DNA from: Caulobacterales bacterium
GTDB taxonomy: Bacteria > Pseudomonadota > Alphaproteobacteria > Caulobacterales > Caulobacteraceae
Direction of reading: 5' to 3'
DNA: 64,000 nt
NCBI GenBank assembly: GCA_947474395.1
Contig: CANJID010000003.1
Span: forward strand, 1-64,000
Below, one piece after another: positions 43,757-51,913 of this stretch. The notes beneath the pieces were generated by a model. The model did no database searches. It was not told the DNA's origin and worked only from the letters and a program-made list of their open reading frames with translations. A program made the position numbers and the translations under genes. Position 1 is the stretch's first letter; each line of letters opens with the position of its first letter.

Positions 43757-45859
43757 CTATTTCATTGGTGGTTTCGCCAGCACAACGTCGTGAATGTACG
43801 TCGCGACGTCGTGGAATTCGGCGGCCGTGAACTGGCCGCGGAAGCGCGGCATCCGCTCGCCCTTGCCGGCGTCCGCCGTGGACATGATCGACTCGATCGT
43901 CAGGTTTTCAGGGTAGGGCGCGCCCTGGTCGTGACCGCCTTTGCCGTCCTGGCCGTGACAGGCCATGCAGACGGCCTGATAGATTTCCGCGCCGTGTTTG
44001 AGATCCGCCACGCGGCCCGCCGGAACGGCGGGCGGCGGCGCAACCTCGGAGACGCTGCGCGGCGCCGCTTCTGCCTTCGCCGCACTGGCCGGAAGGCTTT
44101 GCATCTTGCCGTCCAGCCCGAACAGCCAGATGCCCGTGCCGTTTTTTGCGCCCGCGCCGCCGTAGATGGCCGACCCGCCCTGGATGGCGACGTATTGCCG
44201 GCCCTTATGCTCGAACGTCGTCGGCGTGCCGTAGAGGCCGCCATCGGTCTGGAATTCCCAAATCGTCTCGCCCGTCGCGCTATCGAGCGCCGTCATCACG
44301 CCATCGGGGCGGCCCATGAAGATGAGGCCGGCGGCGGTGGCGATCGATCCTCCCCCGCAAAGCGGGCCCTGCTTGCGCCACGCGACCCTGTTCGTGGTCA
44401 GGTTCGCCGCGACGAACTGCCTGCCCGACGGCGTGACCTTGCCGCCGGACGCGCCGGCAAAGCTGCCCTGCAGGTATCGCGCGCCAGGCGGCGGACCGAT
44501 CGCGGCGTCCTTGTCGCCGCCGGAAGCGCCGCCGATCATGCTGTTAGCGCAGATGAACATCAGATTGCTGCGCGGATCGTAGGAGCTGGGATGCCAGTTC
44601 ACGCCGGAGCTCGGCGCGTAGAGAACGGGCTGGGCGGCGGTGTGGGGCGTGAAGGTCCTGCCTTCGTTGACGAGCGTCCGGCCGGTCGGCGCTTCGTCGA
44701 TCCTGTGCGCGACAAGATCGTCGCCGATCGGGATCGGCTGGGTTGCGGCGGTCGCCTGGGTCGGCTCCTGCGGCACGGGTGTTTCGGGAATGCCGATCAG
44801 CGGCTTTCCGGTGATCCGGTCCAGGATGTAGAGGTAGCCGGACTTGCCCGCTTCAGCGATACCTTTGCGCGGCTTGCCGTCCACGACGGCGTCGAACAGC
44901 ACGACGGGATTGGGTGCGTCATAGTCCCAGATGTCATGATGCACTTCCTGGAAGTGCCAACGATATTTTCCCGTCTTCGCGTCGAGCGCGACGATCGATG
45001 ACGAGTAGAGATTGTCGCCCGCGCGAATGGCGCCGTTGAGATCGGGGCCGGGATTGCCGGTTGAGAAATAGATCAGGCCGAGCCCTGGATCGATGGCCGG
45101 CGTCTGCCACACGGGCGCGCCGCCATATTTCCACGCTTCGTTATCTTGCGGCCAGGTTTCGTGGCCGGGCTCCCCCGGCCCCGGAATCGTCCAGAAATTC
45201 CAAACTTCCTTGCCGGTCTTCGCATCATAGGCGGTGACCCGGCCGCGAACGCCGTATTCGCCGCCCGTGACGCCGGTGACGACGAGGCCATCGTAATACA
45301 AGGGCGCCGCCGTGATCCCGTAGCCGACCTTCGGATCGGCGGCCTGCACGCTCCAGAGCACCTTGCCGGTCTTCTGATCGAGTGCGACGAGCTTGGCGTC
45401 GAGCTGGCCGACGAAGATCATCCCATCGCCCATGCCGAGCCCGCGGCTCAGCCAGCCGCAGCAGACGTTGACCTGTTTGAGATCGATCTTCGGCTCGTAT
45501 TTCCAGAGCACCTTGCCGGTTTCGACATCGACCGCGAAGGCGTCGTTCGCCCCCGTCACCGCGTAGAGCACGCCCTTGTAGAACAGCGGCTGGCCCTCGG
45601 ACGAAAAGCCGGGACCGATTCCGGATTTGTCGAGATCGGCGTGCCAGACGGCCTTCAGGTTCTTGACGGTGGCCTTGCCGAGGCGGGTGAGAGCCGAATA
45701 ACGCTGATTGTAGACGTTGCCGCCGTTCGTCGCCCAGTTCGCGGCAGGAGCCGGCGCAAGGGATTTGGCGGTGAAGGCCTGCGCCCACGTCTGACCGCTG
45801 CCGGCGGAAAATAGAGTCAGCGCTGCCCCGGCCGCAAACATGGCCAATCGCGTTCCCAC
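43757..45859 (-). CDS. PQQ-dependent quinohemoprotein alcohol dehydrogenase-like protein
   Basis: 700 residues from ATG 45859. A signal peptide (FAAGAALTLFSAGSGQTWAQ) is followed by the eight-bladed propeller. The vicinal disulfide CysCys characteristic of PQQ alcohol dehydrogenases is in QVNVCCGWLSRG. W-motifs such as ALDQKTGKVLWSVQ and ALDAKTGKYRWHFQ recur. A C-terminal cytochrome c domain has CMACHGQDGKGG and the Met ligand in ERMPRFRGQFT. It oxidises an alcohol in the periplasm. Codon use differs from the neighbours, with many AAA, TTT, CTT, CTA, GCT, CCT and TAT codons in a window dominated by G/C-ending codons. This suggests acquisition by transfer. Remnant genes lie beyond its 5' end. 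Confidence 0.88.
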   Translation of the reverse strand: MGTRLAMFAAGAALTLFSAGSGQTWAQAFTAKSLAPAPAANWATNGGNVYNQRYSALTRLGKATVKNLKAVWHADLDKSGIGPGFSSEGQPLFYKGVLYAVTGANDAFAVDVETGKVLWKYEPKIDLKQVNVCCGWLSRGLGMGDGMIFVGQLDAKLVALDQKTGKVLWSVQAADPKVGYGITAAPLYYDGLVVTGVTGGEYGVRGRVTAYDAKTGKEVWNFWTIPGPGEPGHETWPQDNEAWKYGGAPVWQTPAIDPGLGLIYFSTGNPGPDLNGAIRAGDNLYSSSIVALDAKTGKYRWHFQEVHHDIWDYDAPNPVVLFDAVVDGKPRKGIAEAGKSGYLYILDRITGKPLIGIPETPVPQEPTQATAATQPIPIGDDLVAHRIDEAPTGRTLVNEGRTFTPHTAAQPVLYAPSSGVNWHPSSYDPRSNLMFICANSMIGGASGGDKDAAIGPPPGARYLQGSFAGASGGKVTPSGRQFVAANLTTNRVAWRKQGPLCGGGSIATAAGLIFMGRPDGVMTALDSATGETIWEFQTDGGLYGTPTTFEHKGRQYVAIQGGSAIYGGAGAKNGTGIWLFGLDGKMQSLPASAAKAEAAPRSVSEVAPPPAVPAGRVADLKHGAEIYQAVCMACHGQDGKGGHDQGAPYPENLTIESIMSTADAGKGERMPRFRGQFTAAEFHDVATYIHDVVLAKPPMK

Positions 45860-45979
45860 CGCATCCCCCGAATCTATCGTCTCGTTGCGATGACCCTAGC
45901 CGCACTCGCGGCGCCCGGGAAAGGCGCGCGCCGGGCTCAGGTTGAACCATCCGCGCCCACGGCCCATTCTCCGGCCCCG

Positions 45980-46045
45980 AGCAAACCCGTCACCGTCGAA
46001 ATTCCACACAGGCACGGCAAGGCCGAGGCCCGCCGCCGGATCGAA
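45980..46045 (+). pseudogene. Fragment of a polyhydroxyalkanoate-system (PHA_gran_rgn-like) gene, N-terminal part
   Basis: The frame reads SKPVTVEIPHRHGKAEARRRIE, which matches the usual N-terminus of small polyhydroxyalkanoic acid system proteins (KPxTVxIPHxLGxAEARRRIE). No start codon is present in front of it and the similarity stops after RRRIE, directly before a different fragment. Only about 22 of roughly 95 residues remain. Confidence 0.5.
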
Positions 46046-46049
46046 CTAG

Positions 46050-46223
46050 GACGACCTGCAGACCGATCCGCACCTCGATGCGGTCGGCCTCTTCGAACGG
46101 TATGAACACCCTGACTTAGGCGCCTATCTGCAGCTGCGCCCGTCGGTGACGTTCTCGGCCACGCCGTCCGCACAGCGGACCTCTGAAACGTCGCACAAGG
46201 GTCGAGAGGCGACTTTCCCCTAA
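46050..46223 (+). pseudogene. CaiB/BaiF CoA-transferase, C-terminal fragment
   Basis: From 46050 the frame reads DDLQTDPHLDAVGLFERYEH, then PDLGAYLQLRPSVTFSATPSAQ, to a TAA at 46221-46223. The pattern 'DPHL..xGLF....HP..G......P..FS.TP' is the C-terminal signature of CaiB/BaiF CoA-transferases. An in-frame stop precedes it, so no longer protein is possible. About 57 of roughly 400 residues remain. It abuts the PHA-system fragment, marking another recombination junction near 46046-46050. Confidence 0.65.
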
Positions 46224-47422
46224 ACCACCCCCAACTGCCCCTTCACCCATTCCAGCTCCATCGTCACGTAGTCGACGATGTCGCCGGTCTTCAGGTGGTC
46301 GGGCAGGACGTCCCAGGTGTAGGTCTCGATCTCGAGCTGGGTGCTCTTCATGTGCTTCTTGTGGAAGGCCAGGGCCTCCTCGATGGCGAAGCGGGTGGTC
46401 TTGAAGTGCTCGCCCAGTTCCTCAAGGAAAACAGGCACGTGGAAGTGAATCCGCCACTCGCGCTTGCCCGGGTTGGCGTGGAAGTCGGCGAAGGCGTCCT
46501 CCAGGTTCAGGAAGCGGGTGATGACCCCGTCCTTCATCTGGATGGTCTGGGTCAGGTAGACGGAGTCCGCATATTCCTGCAGGGCGTCCACCGAGGCCTG
46601 GGTGACGTCGGGGATGCGCACCGCCGCGGCTTCCTGCAGCTTGAAGACCGGGATGTCGTTGTCGGCCAGGCTCTGCAGGGACTCGGTGATGTTCTCGAAC
46701 TCAACCGCCTGGTGGCAGATGTCGTAGACCGTGCCGATGTGGCGCTGGAGGATGGCCCGCGCCTCGTTGGGGGTGGTCTCCAGGTCGCGGGCCAGGGCCG
46801 CGATGGACTTGTCCGAGCGCAGGACGTTGACGAAGAAGTCGACGGTCTCGGCTGTGGTCTCGAGGAAGCAGCAGGGCTCCGGCTCGAGCGCCAGGGTGAC
46901 CGTGCGGCCCGTGCGCTCGCGGATGCGGTGCAGGTGGGCCGCCAAGTGGCGGACGTTGGCGGCGAAGGCCTCGACGTAGTCGGGGCCCGTGACATTGCCC
47001 TTGAAGCCCAGCGGCGGGCTTTGGATCGACGGGTTCACGAAGTCGGGGCAGACCTCGGCCAGGATGTCGGCGACCTGCATGGTGTAGCGGGTGCGCCGTT
47101 CCGTGGCCCAGTCGGGCTCATAGACCTCCAGCTTGACGATCTGGTTCTTGAACGGGCCGTAGGGGAAGGCGTTGACCGTGTAGAGATACATGTCGTTGTC
47201 ATCGAGGAAGGCGCTCAGTTTTTTGCGCTCCTCGGGGGAATTGGTCAGGGTCTCGGCGGACGAGGCCGAGATGCGCAGCGATACGCCGTAGGGCTTGTTC
47301 GGGCTGACGCGGGCCTTCACCTGCGGCACGTAGGTGGTCAGGCTGTGCCACATCTCTTCCCAGGTGTCGCCAGGGTGAACCAGGGTCGAATAGGTCAGGT
47401 GGCCGTACTTTCCGAGGTCCAT
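46220..47422 (-). CDS. EboE-like TIM-barrel protein (metabolite traffic family)
   Basis: 400 residues from ATG 47422 with GGAG 8 bases upstream; TTG codons at 47425 and 47428 are less likely starts. The sequence follows EboE proteins: YGHLTYSTLVHPGDTWEEMW, a middle part GVSLRISASSAETL, LYTVNAFPYGPF, VYEPDWATERRTRYT and, near the end, WRIHFHVPVFLEE and LEIETYTWDVLPDHL. EboE belongs to the xylose-isomerase-like fold and, in cyanobacteria and other bacteria, to ebo clusters thought to act in export or processing of metabolites. Here no eboA-D or eboF partners are in view, so it is an orphan with unknown substrate. Confidence 0.7.
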   Translation of the reverse strand: MDLGKYGHLTYSTLVHPGDTWEEMWHSLTTYVPQVKARVSPNKPYGVSLRISASSAETLTNSPEERKKLSAFLDDNDMYLYTVNAFPYGPFKNQIVKLEVYEPDWATERRTRYTMQVADILAEVCPDFVNPSIQSPPLGFKGNVTGPDYVEAFAANVRHLAAHLHRIRERTGRTVTLALEPEPCCFLETTAETVDFFVNVLRSDKSIAALARDLETTPNEARAILQRHIGTVYDICHQAVEFENITESLQSLADNDIPVFKLQEAAAVRIPDVTQASVDALQEYADSVYLTQTIQMKDGVITRFLNLEDAFADFHANPGKREWRIHFHVPVFLEELGEHFKTTRFAIEEALAFHKKHMKSTQLEIETYTWDVLPDHLKTGDIVDYVTMELEWVKGQLGVV

Positions 47423-47532
47423 CAACAAGCTCCGAAGTCTTGGCGCGAACGCGATCCGCGCGGGTATCCGACGAGATTAGCGATTCAACGGCGTCGCCGG
47501 GACGAAGGCGTATCCGGCCGCCGTCCGACGAT

Positions 47533-47898
47533 TTAGTGCGGGTTCAGCGCGACGATGGCGCAGCAGAGGGCCCAGAAGAAGGGATACTCCATCCCGCCGA
47601 TGGGCCAGAGCCACTTCTTGGAAACCTTGAAGGTCAGGAGGGCCGCGACCAGCAGGAAGATGGCCGCGATCGCCGCCGCGAAGTGGGTGAAGATTCCCAG
47701 GATCAGGCAGGGGGCGAGGATGACCTCACAGGCGATGGAGAAGGTGATCCACGCGTTCTCGGGCTTCAGGCCCATGGCCGTGTAGATCGGCCGGAGCTGC
47801 TCGCGCCCGGTGATCTTGCTCCACAGGTGGGGGATGAAGAACAGCCCGCAGATGATCCGGAGCAGCACATAGCCGTCGTTGAGCGCGAAATTGAACAC
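47533..47898 (-). CDS. DoxX family membrane protein
   Basis: 121 residues, GTG start at 47898. Four predicted membrane helices, with the typical DoxX pattern: LLRIICGLFFIPHLWSKITG, YTAMGLKPENAWITFSIACEVILAPCLILGIFTHFAA and IGGMEYPFFWALCCAIVAL. It is unrelated in detail to the tandem trio at 42121-43553. Role unknown; family members often associate with redox enzymes. Confidence 0.75.
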   Translation of the reverse strand: MFNFALNDGYVLLRIICGLFFIPHLWSKITGREQLRPIYTAMGLKPENAWITFSIACEVILAPCLILGIFTHFAAAIAAIFLLVAALLTFKVSKKWLWPIGGMEYPFFWALCCAIVALNPH

Positions 47899-47972
47899 CC
47901 TGGCGTTCCCCCGATCTTATCGTTGCCGGGCATATTGCCCATCGGCCGGGGCGGAATCCAGTGCGTCCCGCC

Positions 47973-48701
47973 TCAGGTCAGCAGCCAGCCGCCGTCGACG
48001 ACCAGGTCGACCCCGTTCACGCCCTTGTTGTCCAACAGGAAGGTGATCGCGCCGACCACGTCGGCGGTGGCCACGAGGCGCCCGGCGGGGGTGCGCTCCA
48101 TCAGGGCCTCGAGGAATTCGGCCGGCTTGCCGCTCCAGGTCTCGGTGTCGCGGATGATCCCGGGGTGCACGCCGTTGACCCGGATCGGGCCCAGTTCCTT
48201 GGCGAGGGTGTGGGTCATGCCGACGATGCCGCCGTTGACGGTCGAGACGGTGGTGGAGCCGGGATAGGGGCGGTCCTTGGCGAGGCCGCCCAGCAGCACG
48301 ATCGAGGCGTCGTTGGTGAAGCGGGGGATGAGGGTGTGGATGGTCTCGGCGTAGCCGACCAGCTTCAGCGTCACCAGGTTCAGGGCGCGCCGGATGTCGT
48401 AGTCGCGGATGGTGTTGGCGTCGCGGTCGATGGCCGAGATCACCAGGTGCTTGATCGTTCCGACCCCGGCGAGGGACTCCGCTATGGTCTCGGGCTTGCC
48501 CAGATCGACGGCGATGCCCGTGACGTCCATGCCGATGCCGTTGGCGATGGTGGCGGCCCGCTCGGCGTCGCGGCCGGCGATGATCACCCGGTCGCCGCGA
48601 ACGGCCAGGGCCTGCGCCACCGCGCGGCCGATCCCCGAGGTGCCGCCGATGATCAGGGCGCCGGGCCTGTTTGAGGTATTGTCCGCCACTTCGATTTCCA
48701 A
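47973..48701 (-). CDS. Short-chain dehydrogenase/reductase fold protein lacking the catalytic Tyr-Lys
   Basis: About 242 residues. Start uncertain: TTG 48701 or GTG 48689. The cofactor motif GGTSGIGRAVAQALA is intact. Where SDR enzymes have YxxxK, this protein has VSTVN (GSTTVSTVNGGIVGMTHTLAKELG), so Tyr is Val and Lys is Asn, and the catalytic Ser is Gly (LLGGLAK). NGVHPG after it confirms the alignment. It may bind NAD(P) without normal oxidoreductase chemistry, or use other residues. It follows the bicupin gene on the same strand after 49 bases. Confidence 0.8.
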   Translation of the reverse strand: MEIEVADNTSNRPGALIIGGTSGIGRAVAQALAVRGDRVIIAGRDAERAATIANGIGMDVTGIAVDLGKPETIAESLAGVGTIKHLVISAIDRDANTIRDYDIRRALNLVTLKLVGYAETIHTLIPRFTNDASIVLLGGLAKDRPYPGSTTVSTVNGGIVGMTHTLAKELGPIRVNGVHPGIIRDTETWSGKPAEFLEALMERTPAGRLVATADVVGAITFLLDNKGVNGVDLVVDGGWLLT

Positions 48702-48750
48702 TCTGTCCGGATGGACTCTCTATGTCCGCCGCCTCAGGGAGGCTGTCGTT

Positions 48751-49650
48751 TTAGGCCTTGGCCAGGGTCTCGGCGAGATAATCCCAGTCGCGGCTGAAGC
48801 GGTAGGAGCCGCGGGTCGGCGGCTGCGGGGAGGCCGTTTCCAGCCAGCGCACGGTCTTGCCCTCGATCTCATAGAAGGCGTGGATGCAGCCGACGCTGGT
48901 CCAGAGGATGTCGCCAGGGCCGACGGTGTAGCGCTCGCCGTCCATGACCACGTCCACCACGCCCTCGAGCATCACATAGGCCTCTTCCAGCGGGTGGTCG
49001 TGCGGGTGGGCGACGGCGCCGGGCTGGTACTCCACCATGAACATGGTCGACATGGCCGCGCCCAGGCGCTGGTCCACCAGCATCTTCACCGCGATGCCGG
49101 AATAGGCCAGGACCGCCGTCGCCATCGAGGCCGAGACGGTCGGCTCGTTGACCTTGGACCCGGCCGACAGGTGCTTCAGGTCGATGTCCTTGTCGCGCAT
49201 GCGGAACAGCGACTGGTTGCGCGGGTCGCGGATGTCCATGTCGTGCGCTTCGAGCTCAGGCGGCGGGCCGACGAAGAAGGTGTCGGGGTGCTCGCCGTCG
49301 GGGCCGCGAGGACGGGGCGACAGGTTGTCGATCCACTTGGACACGCCCTTGCCGTCGCCGACCCAGGCGTGGGGGACGCCGGTCAGGATCGCGCCGCAGC
49401 CGCCGGGCTCGAGCCGCACGGCCTGGCCGTTCATGATCAGGATCGGATTGCCTTCTAGGACGTAGAAGGTCTCCTCGAACGACTGGACGCAGAGATCGAT
49501 GGAGCCGTCCGCCTCCAGGGTGCAGATGCCGATGTCAGTGTGGACCGCGCCGCTGCCCTCGGTTAGGGCCTTCAGCCGCGCGAAGCCCTTGGAGCGCCCG
49601 ACGTATTCGGGCGTCGGCTTCACTTCACTCGCGCGAAGAAGAATGTGCAT
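48751..49650 (-). CDS. Bicupin protein ((S)-ureidoglycine aminohydrolase-like)
   Basis: 299 residues from ATG 49650 with AGGACGG upstream. Two cupin domains are visible. The N-terminal one has a weak metal motif (FEETFYVLEGNPILIMNGQAV). The C-terminal one has a full motif 1, VAHPHDHPLEEAYVMLEG, with two His and a Glu, and motif 2 GDILWTSVGCIHAF. The layout resembles ureidoglycine aminohydrolases and other dual-cupin enzymes that bind a divalent metal in the second domain. It is divergent from an XRE-cupin regulator, which probably controls it and the SDR gene. Substrate unknown. Confidence 0.75.
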   Translation of the reverse strand: MHILLRASEVKPTPEYVGRSKGFARLKALTEGSGAVHTDIGICTLEADGSIDLCVQSFEETFYVLEGNPILIMNGQAVRLEPGGCGAILTGVPHAWVGDGKGVSKWIDNLSPRPRGPDGEHPDTFFVGPPPELEAHDMDIRDPRNQSLFRMRDKDIDLKHLSAGSKVNEPTVSASMATAVLAYSGIAVKMLVDQRLGAAMSTMFMVEYQPGAVAHPHDHPLEEAYVMLEGVVDVVMDGERYTVGPGDILWTSVGCIHAFYEIEGKTVRWLETASPQPPTRGSYRFSRDWDYLAETLAKA

Positions 49651-49738
49651 CTTGGCTATCCGTCCTAGAGGGGTGGCTGGCCTTAAGCCCCAGATCGTTT
49701 AGTGTCAATAAACAGGACCAGGTGTTTCGGAGAAGACT

Positions 49739-50341
49739 GTGGACGATGACCGCCCGCAACAACTCGGCCCCGAGCTGGGACAGCGGCTCAGCGCGGCGCG
49801 TAAGGGAGCGGGAATAGGCCTGCGCGCCCTGGCGCGCCAGCTTGGCGTTTCGCCTGGCCTGATCTCGATGGTCGAGAACGGCAAGATCGCGCCGTCGGTC
49901 TCCACCCTCTACGCCATCGCCACGACGCTGGGCCTGTCGTTCGACTACCTGTTCAACGGGACCGACACGGTCGCCGGCGACGAGACGGGCGCGGTCCAGC
50001 ATGAATCGCAGCGCCCCACCGTCCGCCTCGATTCCGGGGTGCGATGGGAGCGACTGACCCACGTCGTCCGCAAGGATTTCGAGTTCCTGCACGTGGTCTA
50101 TGAGGTCGGCGGCGCTTCCTGCGAGGAGGGGGCCCTGTTGCAACACGGCGGCCAGGAGTTCGCCTTCGTCCTCGGCGGCGTCCTGGGCATGACCATCGGC
50201 GAGAAGACCTCGACCCTGCGCGCCGGCGACGCGATCAGCTTCAACGCCCAGACGCCCCACCGCATCTGGAACGCAGGCGAGGAGCCCGCCTCGGCCATAT
50301 GGATCGTCCTGCAGCGCATGTTCGACGAGCGGACCGTCTAG
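49739..50341 (+). CDS. XRE-family regulator with C-terminal cupin domain
   Basis: 200 residues from GTG 49739, preceded by CGGAGAAG; the nearby ATG at 49746 is out of frame. The helix-turn-helix is LRALARQLGVSPGLISMVENGKIAPSVSTLYAIA (residues about 28-61). The cupin domain spans about 110-195 (HVVYEVGGASCEEGALLQHGGQEFAFVLGG and AGDAISFNAQTPHRIWN) and would bind a small effector. Such regulators usually control adjacent amine, sulfur or acid catabolism genes. It is divergent from the bicupin gene with an 88-base AT-richer spacer. Confidence 0.85.
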   Translation: MDDDRPQQLGPELGQRLSAARKGAGIGLRALARQLGVSPGLISMVENGKIAPSVSTLYAIATTLGLSFDYLFNGTDTVAGDETGAVQHESQRPTVRLDSGVRWERLTHVVRKDFEFLHVVYEVGGASCEEGALLQHGGQEFAFVLGGVLGMTIGEKTSTLRAGDAISFNAQTPHRIWNAGEEPASAIWIVLQRMFDERTV

Positions 50342-50393
50342 GCGCCACTACCCCTCTCCCCACCGGGGCGAGGGAATAGAGCGCAAAGAAAAA

Positions 50394-50420
50394 CCGCCCG
50401 GCAGGGGTGCTGCCGGGCGG
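50394..50420. terminator. Bidirectional rho-independent terminator
   Basis: CCGCCCGGCA (50394-50403) and TGCCGGGCGG (50411-50420) form a perfect 10-base stem with a 7-base loop. An A-run lies on the left (AAAGAAAAA) and a T-rich stretch on the right (CTTATCTTTC). It sits between two convergent genes and can stop both. Confidence 0.8.
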
Positions 50421-50447
50421 CTTATCTTTCGCAGATGGCGATCGTGC

Positions 50448-51650
50448 TTAGGCGGACACCTTCGCCGTGGCGCCGCCGGGAACCAGGGTGAAGCGGGGAT
50501 CCTCGACCAGGCACTCGGCCTCGGGCAGGCCCAGCTCCTTGCGCACGATATTGGTCCCGCGCACCAGGGCGACGATCTTGTAGAAGGCGTGGCGGCGGCT
50601 CATGCCCTCGCGGCCCATGCCGCAGTCGGAAGACAGCACCAGGCGCTCGGCCGGGATGTACTTCAGCGCCTTGCGGATGTGGGCGGCGATCTCTTCCGGC
50701 CGCTCGATCTGCAGGGAGTGGTGGTCGATCACTCCGATGCAGATCTTCTTGCCGGTGATCTCGCGGCCGAAGGCTTCCAGGTCCATGCCGCCGGCGCTGC
50801 AGGATTCGAAGGTCACGACGTCGGCCTCGACCTCGTTGATCTTCTTCAGCGAGGTGCCGTAGCTCTGCACCTCGGCGAACATGCGCTGCTGCGAGGGGTT
50901 GCCCCAGCAGGTGTGGCACCAGACCTCGGTCTTCGCGGCCAGGCCTTTGACCGTGCGGTTGTAGATCTCGATGCTGTAGTCCGGGTTGATGATGTCATCG
51001 ACGATGCCGCGCACGGCCAGCAAGTGGATCTGCGGCTCCTCGAACTGGATCACGGAGCAACCGGCGTCGGCCAGGGCGTGCAGCTCGGCGTTCAGGGCGT
51101 CGGCGATCGCCTCGATGCGGTCGCGGATGTTCTTGTAGTACTTGTCGGCCGAGGCGAAGGCGACGAGCTCGGGCCCGATGGTCCCGAACTTGACCGGCTT
51201 GTTGGTCATGCGCTGCGCGACCTTGAACATCTCCGCGTACTGCAGGTTGCCGCGCCCGACGGGGCCGACGATGTCCGGCATCACCCGGGCTTCCAGGTAG
51301 TCGTGCAGGATGTGCCCCGGCGGGAAGGCGAGGCCGCCCTTGCCGGCCTGGGTCGGGTGCGGATGGGCGTGGTCGAAGCCCTCCATCATCCGGCCCGGAT
51401 AGTTGGTCCAGCTCTGGCCGCCGATGTGCTGGTCAAAGTGGGCGTCGCCGTCGGTGACGATGTCGAGACCGGCGATCTCCTGCTCTTTCAGATAGATCGA
51501 GACGGCGTCGGTGTACTGCTCGCGGAAGGAGGTGGAGACCATCGCTTCCATGAAATGGCGCTTGCCCAGGTTCTCGGTGAACCAACTCGGCCGGGGAAGG
51601 GAGCCGGTGATCGTAGTCGGCAGGATGATGTCTTTGGTCGCTCGCTGCAT
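50448..51650 (-). CDS. MetE-like zinc-dependent alkyltransferase family protein
   Basis: 400 residues from ATG 51650; GTG 51659 is an alternative. It begins like the catalytic half of MetE (IILPTTITGSLPRPSWF) and keeps the zinc ligands His and Cys in EVWCHTCWGN, Glu in DVVTFESCSAGG and Cys in LSSDCGMGREG. The central part IVTDGDAHFDQHIGGQSW fits the family. At 400 residues it lacks the N-terminal half of MetE. It is a separate branch from the protein at 17422-18462. A thiol-alkylation or demethylation role is possible. The adjacent promoter carries a strong dyad (51708-51731). Confidence 0.8.
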   Translation of the reverse strand: MQRATKDIILPTTITGSLPRPSWFTENLGKRHFMEAMVSTSFREQYTDAVSIYLKEQEIAGLDIVTDGDAHFDQHIGGQSWTNYPGRMMEGFDHAHPHPTQAGKGGLAFPPGHILHDYLEARVMPDIVGPVGRGNLQYAEMFKVAQRMTNKPVKFGTIGPELVAFASADKYYKNIRDRIEAIADALNAELHALADAGCSVIQFEEPQIHLLAVRGIVDDIINPDYSIEIYNRTVKGLAAKTEVWCHTCWGNPSQQRMFAEVQSYGTSLKKINEVEADVVTFESCSAGGMDLEAFGREITGKKICIGVIDHHSLQIERPEEIAAHIRKALKYIPAERLVLSSDCGMGREGMSRRHAFYKIVALVRGTNIVRKELGLPEAECLVEDPRFTLVPGGATAKVSA

Positions 51651-51707
51651 AAGCCCCACGCCATTGGTTGGTGTTGAGTTAAAAGATAGGCGGAACGTTT
51701 CCCAGGT

Positions 51708-51731
51708 AGAGTAGATTAAAAATTCTACTCT
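51708..51731. promoter_or_regulatory. Perfect inverted repeat in the MetE-like promoter, candidate operator
   Basis: AGAGTAGA (51708-51715) and TCTACTCT (51724-51731) are perfect 8-base arms separated by TTAAAAAT. The site lies about 60 bases upstream of the MetE-like start, in the AT-richest stretch of the region. It would suit a dimeric regulator. The remainder of 51732-51913 holds no recognisable gene. Confidence 0.5.
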
Positions 51732-51913
51732 TCATTTTTATGTCGATATCTCTACGTGATGCGCCTGACCTCCCCGACGCGCAGGCGCCGTCGGGATGAA
51801 TGCAGTAAAGCGCCCCACGTGAAATAGGCCCCAGCGTCTATGGCAGAGAGCGGGTTCAGGGTCAATAAACACCCCCCGCCTCAAGGGGTGAATCCGGCGG
51901 GGCGAAACGCCCG

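Noticed and set aside
50350-50375. Short GC-rich hairpin (CCCTC/GAGGG) after the XRE-cupin gene
   Set aside because: The stem is short and interrupted; the perfect hairpin at 50394-50420 explains termination better.
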